Origin: Methylococcaceae bacterium UBA1147
GTDB lineage: Bacteria > Pseudomonadota > Gammaproteobacteria > Methylococcales > UBA1147
Direction: 5' to 3'
Assembly: GCA_002311315.1 (NCBI GenBank)
Contig: DBZZ01000041.1
Location: forward strand, 38,530 to 47,817
DNA: 9,288 bases
The notes under the pieces are model-generated. The model searched no databases. It was not told the origin of the DNA and was given only the letters and a program-made list of their open reading frames with translations. This document shows, piece by piece, positions 1-4,759 of the stretch. The position numbers and the translations under genes are program-made. Numbering within the stretch: the stretch's first letter is position 1; every line of letters begins with the position of its first letter.

Positions 1-824
1 TGTCTCGCACACCGCGATCGTAAGATGACGGTGTCGTACAGTCCGATCTGGTTCGGTGTCGCGATTATTTTTCCTTCGGATTCGGGTGAAGGTGGTTGAT
101 ATTTTGGAAGCTGAACTTTCTCCTGCCATGGCAGGGCTCGACCACCGGGCAGGTTCATATTGGTCGTTGTTGGTAGTTGAAACTCTCCGGATCTGTCGCT
201 TCGACCATCTGTGCGGTTCCGATGTGGATGGCTTTCTGGCCTGGGTTTTCTGCAGAGTTTGGGTCGGTGAACTTCCTGCCGATCCGATCAATAGAAAATA
301 TAGATCCATGTTTTTATCTGCGAATGGTGTCACCTAAGCTTCCAGTCCGGTACTGCCAATCAGGTGTTCGCCGGCAAGTACGGCGATGCATGGAACTCGT
401 TCGATCCCCGTTTCTGCGTTGGTGCGGGACTCCGTCTAAAACTGACGAATTTTGGTGGCAGGGTTCAGTGAAATGGCATTTTCAGAGCTTTGCCGCCTGA
501 TCCGGGGGTAGTTGTCGATGGCGCCGGCATTCATCCGTCTAAAGGCTGAGCACCGCTTTTCGATTTTCCTGGCTCAGGATGATGAGCTTGCGCGGGTAGA
601 TCAGGTGCGGGTTGTCCATGGCCGGGTTTGTTTTCCAGGTCTCGGGTCAGCCCCATGGCTTGGTCAGAAATAGCCTGAAGAGGTCCCTGAAGGTATCATT
701 CTTCAACACCCTGTACCTTTGCAGAGAGGGAGAAGTCCGTTCGGATGTCTTGGTTGAGCGGGACCAGAATTGACTTCCAAAGCCTAGCTGGTTTCGGATA
801 GAATCCCAGTAACTGAAGTTTCAT
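1..824 (-). pseudogene. Decayed LysM peptidoglycan-binding protein gene, divergent from def
   Basis: No intact reading frame covers this stretch, but the - strand keeps pieces of one protein in several frames. Near 590-706 the pieces read VLKNDT, FLTKPWG, stop, PETWKTNPAMDNPHLIYP. This is a LysM domain (compare the common pattern GDTLWDIS...PWRWPEIW..NP.I.NPHLIYPG). The in-frame TGA at 647-649 sits where the family has Trp or Arg. Further on, fragments AVLAGEHLIGSTG (about 350-400), HIGTAQMVEATDPESF (about 185-235) and SEGKIIATPNQIGLYDTVIL (about 20-80) follow in the order expected for the C-terminal part of the secreted LysM protein found next to def in gammaproteobacteria. At least three frame changes are needed to link them. 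A Met codon at 822-824 followed by LQLLGF could be the old start. The gene runs past the left edge. Functional loss is clear from the stops; the family name is inferred from the LysM motif and the position. Confidence 0.75.
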
Positions 825-843
825 TTTTGATGGTGGTAAAGCA

Positions 844-1404
844 ATGACAAAACTAGTGATTCTGGAGTTTCCAGATGACCGTCTGCGTACGATAGCCAAG
901 CCTGTCGATCAGGTCGATGACACGATCCGTACGACCGTTGATGACATGTTTGAAACGATGTACGACGCCTCTGGCATCGGGCTGGCCGCGACCCAGGTAG
1001 ATATCCACAAGCGCATCATTGTCATGGACGTCAGTGAAGAGAAGGATTCCCCCGTCTGTCTAATTAATCCTGAAATCGTTGCCGAAGAGGGAACAGAGGA
1101 GTCTGAGGAAGGCTGTCTGTCTGTTCCTGGATTTTTCGAGAACGTGGAACGTGCAGAACAGATCATGGTTAAGGCCCTGAATCGCGAGGGGGAACCCTTC
1201 GAACTCGAAGTTGATGGTCTTCTGGCAGTTTGCATCCAACACGAGATCGACCATCTGGTTGGAAAACTGTTTGTCGATTACCTTTCACCCCTGAAGAAAC
1301 AACGGATCCGAAAGAAGCTGGTCAAGGCACACCGAGTTTGTCGTGAGGCGCCAAGGCCAAGAAGAAAGTTGTCTGGCTTGTCCCAGGAACAAAATTCCTG
1401 GTAG
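844..1404 (+). CDS. def: Peptide deformylase
   Basis: Cytoplasmic metallo-hydrolase that removes the formyl group from the N-terminal formyl-methionine of nascent proteins. All three family motifs are present: GIGLAATQ (residues 44-51), EGCLS (89-93) and QHEIDH (132-137). Cys91, His133 and His137 are the metal ligands and Glu134 is the catalytic base. The ATG at 844 gives the usual N-terminus (MTKLVILEFPDDRLRTIAKP) and is preceded by a weak GGTGG ribosome site. At 186 residues it is some 15 longer than the usual 168-172. The normal ending LSPLKKQRIRKKL is followed by an unusual basic tail with RPRRKLSG, which could be a read-through after a small late frameshift but leaves the catalytic core untouched. 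It lies upstream of fmt on the same strand, the typical def-fmt pair, here with a wider gap (186 bp) than usual. Confidence 0.96.
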   Translation: MTKLVILEFPDDRLRTIAKPVDQVDDTIRTTVDDMFETMYDASGIGLAATQVDIHKRIIVMDVSEEKDSPVCLINPEIVAEEGTEESEEGCLSVPGFFENVERAEQIMVKALNREGEPFELEVDGLLAVCIQHEIDHLVGKLFVDYLSPLKKQRIRKKLVKAHRVCREAPRPRRKLSGLSQEQNSW

Positions 1405-1590
1405 ATTTGTTGGCCCATAGCCCGTTCTTTGCGAATCGAACGACTTTGTCGGGCGTTCGGATGAATGGGCTTTCCGTTTCCCGTGCACACGCGGCTCCCG
1501 CGGGTTTTGGTTCCGGAACCGCAACGGTTCGTACGCCATACTTGGCCGTTTGAACCTCGTGCCCCCGTATTCAAGCAAGTTAATATAATA

Positions 1591-2517
1591 GTGTATAAGA
1601 TCGTCTTTGCCGGTACTCCGGATTTTGCAACACCGACCCTGCAAATGCTTATCGATTCGGGCCATGAAATCCGGGCCGTATATACGCAACCTGACCGTGC
1701 GGCCGGCAGAGGACGGCAGATCAGGCAGAGTTCCGTCAAGCAACTGGCCCTGCAATACGGAATTCAGCTTCATCAGCCAGCGTCGCTGAAGAGCCCGGAA
1801 CAGGCCGCTGTACTGCAGAACCTTGATGTTGACTTGATGGTGGTCGTGGCATACGGTCTGATCTTGCCGAAAAAGATCCTGGAAATCCCGCGTCTGGGAT
1901 GCGTAAACGTTCATGCATCCATCCTTCCCAGGTGGCGCGGGGCTGCGCCCATCCAGCGTGCGGTCATGGCTGGTGACCGAAGGACAGGCGTGACCATCAT
2001 GCAAATGGAACTGGGTCTTGATACCGGGCCTGTTTTTCACCAGGCTGGTTGCTCCATCGAGCCTGGTGAAACCGCTGGTGAACTGCACGATCGGCTTTCC
2101 ATTCTGGGGTCCGAAGCATTGAAGGAGGTTCTGTCCCCAATTCTCTCTGCCGAACAGCCCTGGGAAGTCCAGGATCATCAGGTTGCGACTTATGCAGAAA
2201 AGCTGTCCAAAAGCGAAGCCATCCTAGATTGGGGCGAGTCGGCAATCGATTTACAGCGCCGGGTTATGGCCCTGAACTCGTGGCCGGTTGCGCAAACGGT
2301 GGTTGCAGGGAAAACGCTGAGGATCTGGCGTGCTGAGGCCAGAGAAACCGAAACCAGTCTTGAACCAGGAACTGTACTGGACGATCCGCGGCAGCTGGAT
2401 GTGGCAACCGAAGACGGTGTGCTGCGGCTCCTGGAAGTTCAGTTACCGGGCGGAAAAAGGATCACGGCAGAATCCTTTCTCAATGCCAACACCATAGCGG
2501 GTACGAAGCTCGGCTGA
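1591..2517 (+). CDS. fmt: Methionyl-tRNA formyltransferase
   Basis: Transfers a formyl group from 10-formyltetrahydrofolate to methionyl-initiator tRNA in the cytoplasm. The protein begins YKIVFAGTPDFATP, the standard Fmt N-terminus. It carries the tRNA-interacting loop (TQPDRAAGRGR, about residues 32-43) and the formyltransferase signature NVHASILPRWRGAAPI. The catalytic triad is Asn106, His108 and Asp144 (in ELGLDTGP). The C-terminal OB-like domain ends with the usual FLNANTIAG segment. The frame is open upstream to an ATG at 1465, but those 42 extra codons resemble nothing in the family. The GTG at 1591 gives 308 residues, the normal length, so it is preferred although no clear Shine-Dalgarno sequence precedes it. 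It is the last host gene before the accessory element; rsmB, its usual next neighbour, is not present in intact form. Confidence 0.95.
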   Translation: MYKIVFAGTPDFATPTLQMLIDSGHEIRAVYTQPDRAAGRGRQIRQSSVKQLALQYGIQLHQPASLKSPEQAAVLQNLDVDLMVVVAYGLILPKKILEIPRLGCVNVHASILPRWRGAAPIQRAVMAGDRRTGVTIMQMELGLDTGPVFHQAGCSIEPGETAGELHDRLSILGSEALKEVLSPILSAEQPWEVQDHQVATYAEKLSKSEAILDWGESAIDLQRRVMALNSWPVAQTVVAGKTLRIWRAEARETETSLEPGTVLDDPRQLDVATEDGVLRLLEVQLPGGKRITAESFLNANTIAGTKLG

Positions 2518-2718
2518 ATCAGCTTTTCGATCGTTCTCTATTGAATTCCATACCATCGAGGTACTGTGAATACCATTGCTATGGCGCTACAGGCCAGTAA
2601 CTACGGGGCCTATAGGATTCAGCAGAAATCCGGTGCGCGACGGGTGCGCGATTGAAACGCGGTTAATCGAGCGGCTACAGAGTGAAAACCGGCTGATTGG
2701 AGACCGGAAACGGTCAGG
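2518..2718. other. Junction between host fmt and the accessory element
   Basis: This 201-bp stretch has no convincing gene and separates fmt (+) from the converging element genes (-). It holds a GAGGT ribosome-site-like string (2559-2563) three bases before a GTG at 2566 that opens a 29-codon ORF starting VNTIAMALQ and ending at 2655. This is where rsmB would start in gammaproteobacteria, but only the first few residues look like an rsmB N-terminus, so a truncated rsmB is possible and unproven. It also holds a 9-bp direct repeat, GGTGCGCGA, at 2632-2640 and 2643-2651, and a nested inverted repeat at 2688-2727. One end of the element probably lies here; the exact point cannot be fixed without the other end. 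Confidence 0.45.
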
Positions 2719-2727
2719 TTAGCCGGT
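2688..2727. repeat. Nested inverted repeat at the end of the element gene cluster
   Basis: The outer arms are ACCGGCT (2688-2694) and AGCCGGT (2721-2727). The inner stem is GACCG (2702-2706) and CGGTC (2711-2715), closing on a GAAA loop as read on the + strand. The right arm overlaps the stop codon of the Mor-like gene. There is no T-run on either side, so it is not a standard rho-independent terminator. It could be a transcript 3' end structure or a recombinase or regulator binding site. Confidence 0.5.
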
Positions 2728-2973
2728 CCGCTCGTTTAGGATTTGATAGACACGACTGCGTGAAATCCTGAAATGCCTCACCAGTTGAGGAACGTTCCAG
2801 CCGTTATACATTTGCCGTAGTTCGTCAGGATCGACATGATTCCTCGCGGCGATATAGACACTGGTTCCACCAAACTCCCGGCTAATCTCCCGGCAGATCA
2901 TGTCCGTGAGAGGGCTGCGCTGATCAACTGGCAGAGTACGCAAGCACCGTGTGATTGTAGATCGCAGGATCAC
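2719..2973 (-). CDS. Mor-family transcriptional activator (small)
   Basis: The 84-residue protein matches the DNA-binding half of the Mor/C family, the middle- and late-gene activators of Mu-like phages. It has the family's GG..VYI segment (FGGTSVYIAA, residues 34-43), followed by a region of the type D.DELRQMYNGWN and a helix-turn-helix (VPQLVRHFRISRSRVYQIL, about 61-79). Phage Mu Mor is about 129 residues, so most of the N-terminal dimerisation part is missing or very short. The start is a GTG at 2973 whose G is the last base of the upstream gene's stop (TAGTG), a translational-coupling arrangement with the terminase-like gene. By analogy it could activate genes of the element or of a helper phage; its target promoter cannot be seen here. 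Confidence 0.75.
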   Translation of the reverse strand: MILRSTITRCLRTLPVDQRSPLTDMICREISREFGGTSVYIAARNHVDPDELRQMYNGWNVPQLVRHFRISRSRVYQILNERTG

Positions 2974-3314
2974 TATTTGTCCGTTTCGGGTGGCGCAAAC
3001 TCATTGGCAACGGTGTTTAGCAGAGCCGCGCATTCGCGCCGCAGCTCGACAACAATCTCCCTCTCCGTCCGCCCAACGAGCATTGAGGCGACCCGATCCG
3101 GCAGAGCCAATATCGCGTCGCGGATTGCTCTCCCTGCCGCGTCAGCTTGTTTACGTACTAGGGAAACCTCCACCAATTCGCCCGTTGCCTTGCGCGCCTC
3201 GCACTCTGCGATCTGGGCCTTGTGGATCGCCAGTTTCGTCCGCGCCCAAATTAATTTCTCGGTCGGGGAGGCGAACGATTCAGGGTCTGCGTTAATGTCA
3301 AAAACGTTATTCAT
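2973..3314 (-). CDS. Nu1-like terminase small subunit-type protein without a DNA-binding domain
   Basis: The 113-residue protein is mostly helical. Residues about 20-102 follow the pattern of the C-terminal part of Nu1/DUF1441-type small terminase subunits: a charged helix (AIHKAQIAECEARKATGELV), then R..IRDAILALPDRVASMLVG and a final EREIVVELRRECAALLN helix. In full-length relatives this part follows an N-terminal winged helix that binds the packaging site. Here it starts almost directly with the helical part. The ATG is preceded by AGGA seven bases upstream. It is coupled through TAGTG to the Mor-like gene. In phages the small subunit selects DNA for packaging; in satellites an own copy can redirect the helper's terminase. 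No large subunit is in the window, so a packaging role is inferred. Confidence 0.65.
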   Translation of the reverse strand: MNNVFDINADPESFASPTEKLIWARTKLAIHKAQIAECEARKATGELVEVSLVRKQADAAGRAIRDAILALPDRVASMLVGRTEREIVVELRRECAALLNTVANEFAPPETDK

Positions 3315-3359
3315 GGGTAAATCCTAACCTATTGGTTTTTAATGGGGAAAACCGCGTCA

Positions 3360-3369
3360 ATCTGTCACA
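3360..3369 (-). promoter_or_regulatory. TGTGACAGAT motif upstream of the terminase-like gene
   Basis: Read on the - strand this is TGTGACAGAT, differing at one base from the TGTGACGGAT repeats clustered inside the helicase gene. It lies 46 bp before the start of the terminase-like gene, in a non-coding region. It may be a binding site shared with the candidate origin. No well-formed -35/-10 promoter could be placed beside it. Confidence 0.35.
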
Positions 3370-3496
3370 TTGTAGAACCGGTAAATCAGGATTATGTTTG
3401 TCAGTAATTCCATTACATTTCGTGCAAACTCATGACAACTCTATCTATAGAAAATGTCCGAGTAGCTACGCTATCCAACCGCGAAAAAAGACAGAT

Positions 3497-3676
3497 TCAC
3501 CGTAAGACATGGCTTGCCCGACGGTTGGAGAGAGTACGCCAATTGAGTCGGCGTACATTGTCATCAAGGTATGGATTATCGCTCTCTGCTGGGGCGTGGC
3601 GCAGTGTAGTAGTGCGAACCTCCTCCTGCACAACGTTGATACCGCACCCCAGCAGGGCCGCGACCCAACCGCCCAA
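3497..3676 (-). CDS. Small ORF with a hydrophobic, lipobox-like N-terminus (uncertain)
   Basis: The 413-bp gap between the winged-helix gene and the terminase-like gene holds no clear gene. The best candidate is a 59-codon frame starting at a TTG, with AGGCGG eight bases upstream. It reads LGGWVAALLGCGINVVQEEV at the N-terminus, a short hydrophobic stretch with an LLGC lipobox-like site, then a polar part containing AESDNPYLDDNVRRLNW. The composition looks more protein-like than the overlapping frames: a 103-codon - frame at 3466-3777 and an 86-codon + frame at 3432-3692, both rich in Cys, Arg or Ser. The TTG start and short length keep confidence low. A small membrane or lipoprotein peptide would be possible; no family is recognised. 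Confidence 0.3.
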   Translation of the reverse strand: MGGWVAALLGCGINVVQEEVRTTTLRHAPAESDNPYLDDNVRRLNWRTLSNRRASHVLR

Positions 3677-3727
3677 TAGGTACGCCGCCTAGGGACGTTC
3701 AACGCCTTGGTTCCGGCTGAACAGCCG

Positions 3728-4102
3728 TCAGAAATCAATGCCGAGTTCCGCGCAAACTGTAATTGGGTTCCCGCCATGCTGGCGCAACTGCTCGTGTTTA
3801 ATAAAAGACGCGTCTTGAGGCCCGAACATGGTGACTGCCCAACGGTGTAATGCCCCAGCAGCTCGTTTCCGTGCTGCTCGGATTCGCGCTAGTTCCTGTT
3901 TGGCGAGTCGCTCTGAGTCGACCTGCTGGAAATACCGATCCAGGGCCGATTTTTCCCATAACCGTTTGGTGCGGCGGTGTTCCTGAATCACCAAAATGGG
4001 TTTCGGGAAATCGGAGCGGGTGTCTTGGTGATGCTGGAGGGAGGATTGACGCCGACCGATTTGGCGCGCATAGGTTGTTAGACCGATCAAATCATTGTTC
4101 AT
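3728..4102 (-). CDS. Winged-helix (AlpA/Nu1-N-terminal-like) DNA-binding protein
   Basis: The protein has 124 residues. The N-terminal part has the layout of an AlpA/excisionase-type or terminase-type winged helix: LTTYARQIGRRQSSL (residues 8-22) as helix-turn-helix, DFPKPILVIQ (31-40) as the start of the wing, and RRTKRLWEKSALDRYF (43-58) as the closing helix. A basic helical segment follows (LARIRAARKRAAGALHRW, about 71-88), then a tail ending NPITVCAELGIDF. A GGTGA string lies just before the ATG. It lies upstream of the terminase-like gene in the same orientation. Since that gene lacks the N-terminal winged helix of its family, the two may be separated halves of one small terminase. An independent regulator or excisionase is equally possible. 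Confidence 0.6.
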   Translation of the reverse strand: MNNDLIGLTTYARQIGRRQSSLQHHQDTRSDFPKPILVIQEHRRTKRLWEKSALDRYFQQVDSERLAKQELARIRAARKRAAGALHRWAVTMFGPQDASFIKHEQLRQHGGNPITVCAELGIDF

Positions 4103-4149
4103 GGGGTCACCGCTCTGACTCTATAAGTTAGTTACGGATACGAAACCAT

Positions 4150-4171
4150 AAAAATGCCGTTAAAACAACGG
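4150..4171 (-). terminator. Weak hairpin plus T-run downstream of ssb
   Basis: On the - strand, CCGTT-GTTTT-AACGG (4171-4157) is followed by CA and five T (4154-4150). The stem is only 5 bp, so it is a weak candidate for ending the primase-helicase-ssb transcript, about 200 bp after the ssb stop and before the winged-helix gene. Confidence 0.3.
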
Positions 4172-4196
4172 TCTGTGGTTGAGTAGATTGGAGTTT

Positions 4197-4202
4197 GTCA
4201 CA
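4197..4202 (-). promoter_or_regulatory. TGTGAC motif in the ssb to winged-helix gap
   Basis: The - strand reads AGTGTGACAAAC here. It is the core hexamer of the repeats clustered at 5022-5152, in a non-coding stretch 95 bp before the winged-helix gene. A single hexamer can occur by chance; it is listed because nearly all copies in the window are in the helicase linker or just upstream of element genes. Confidence 0.2.
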
Positions 4203-4265
4203 CTAGCGAAAGGCCGAGCCGAGAATTACCCGCATGATTGAACCCGTCAGGAGGACCCAGATCAC

Positions 4266-4346
4266 ATGTTTACAACGGACACTCTGATTATTTTGTTTTT
4301 CTCAATCGCATTTTCAGTAATTGTTTTTTTCAGAAGTTTGCGATAA
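4266..4346 (+). CDS. Possible single-span membrane micropeptide (26 residues)
   Basis: In the AT-rich gap between ssb and the winged-helix gene, the opposite strand has an ATG with AGGAGG at 4249-4254, eleven bases upstream. It opens MFTTDTLIILFFSIAFSVIV and ends FFRSLR. That is one hydrophobic span of about 18 residues with a basic C-terminus, the layout of small membrane peptides such as type I toxins. T-rich DNA codes for hydrophobic residues by chance, and the spacing to the ribosome site is longer than ideal, so this is a candidate only. Apart from this and the weak hairpin, nothing else was found in 4103-4366. Confidence 0.3.
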   Translation: MFTTDTLIILFFSIAFSVIVFFRSLR

Positions 4347-4366
4347 TTTTTTGCATTACAACACCG

Positions 4367-4759
4367 TCAAAACGGAATCCGATCATTGAACTCGTCGGGG
4401 TACTGAGCGGGTTTCGATTTGGTGTTACTCGGTCGTTTACCGCTCGGTCGACTTGAACGCGAACCAACCACGGAATCGCGAACAACCTGAAGTTGGCGAA
4501 CCTGCTCACCTCGTTTGTTTTCATACGTGTTCAATTGCAACCGCCCCGAAACAGACAGCGGCTCGCCTTTTGAATGGCGCAGCAACGACTGGGCCGGCCT
4601 GCCGAACGCTACCAGCCCGAAAAACTCTGTTTCCGGTTCGTCGCCTCGGGTTTCAACGTCCACCGCAATCGAACCAACAGCCATAATCTTGTCGGGGTTT
4701 TTCGTCGAAATCTCCCGTGGGGCGGTAGTCAACCGCCCGTAAATTGAAACGAAGTTCAT
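4367..4759 (-). CDS. ssb: Single-stranded DNA-binding protein of the element
   Basis: The 130-residue protein has an OB fold typical of bacterial and phage SSB: NFVSIYGRLTTAPRE at the N-terminus, TEFFGLVAFGRPAQSLLRHSKGE (44-66) and LSVSGRLQLNTYENKRGEQ (68-86). A disordered Ser/Lys/Pro-rich linker (about 98-118) leads to the tail YPDEFNDRIPF, matching the acidic-tip motif (DDDIPF in E. coli) that docks SSB partner proteins, though with an Arg in the last acidic position. The ATG at 4759 shares its A with the helicase stop codon (TAATG), so the two are translationally coupled. The frame is open further upstream to 4876, but that part lies inside the helicase gene and is not SSB-like. It should protect single strands made by the element's helicase and primase; it is shorter than chromosomal SSB (about 160-180 residues). 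Confidence 0.92.
   Translation of the reverse strand: MNFVSIYGRLTTAPREISTKNPDKIMAVGSIAVDVETRGDEPETEFFGLVAFGRPAQSLLRHSKGEPLSVSGRLQLNTYENKRGEQVRQLQVVRDSVVGSRSSRPSGKRPSNTKSKPAQYPDEFNDRIPF

Noticed and set aside
56..500. Two + strand ORFs (56-337 and 177-500)
   Set aside because: Their proteins have no recognisable features, and the opposite strand carries ordered fragments of a LysM protein, which explains the open frames as chance.
770..804. TTGACT (770-775) and TAGAAT (799-804) as a def promoter
   Set aside because: The spacer is 23 bp, too long for a normal sigma-70 promoter; no better -35 element fits the TAGAAT box.
1490..1508. CGCGG-CTC-CCGCG followed by GGTTTT as a terminator after def
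   Set aside because: The stem is only 5 bp with a 3-base loop and the T-run is short and displaced; def and fmt are expected to be cotranscribed.
1285..2178. Long - strand ORF of 297 codons antisense to def and fmt
   Set aside because: It lies opposite two clearly identified conserved genes and its sequence has no domain features; it is a shadow frame.
3432..3777. ORFs 3432-3692 (+) and 3466-3777 (-) in the gap before the terminase-like gene
   Set aside because: Their compositions are rich in Cys, Arg and Ser without domain features; the smaller - frame at 3497-3676 looks more protein-like, and they all overlap.
4238..4456. + strand ORF of 72 codons overlapping the end of ssb
   Set aside because: Its second half is antisense to ssb and it contains no recognisable motif; the 26-codon frame in another phase has the better ribosome site.
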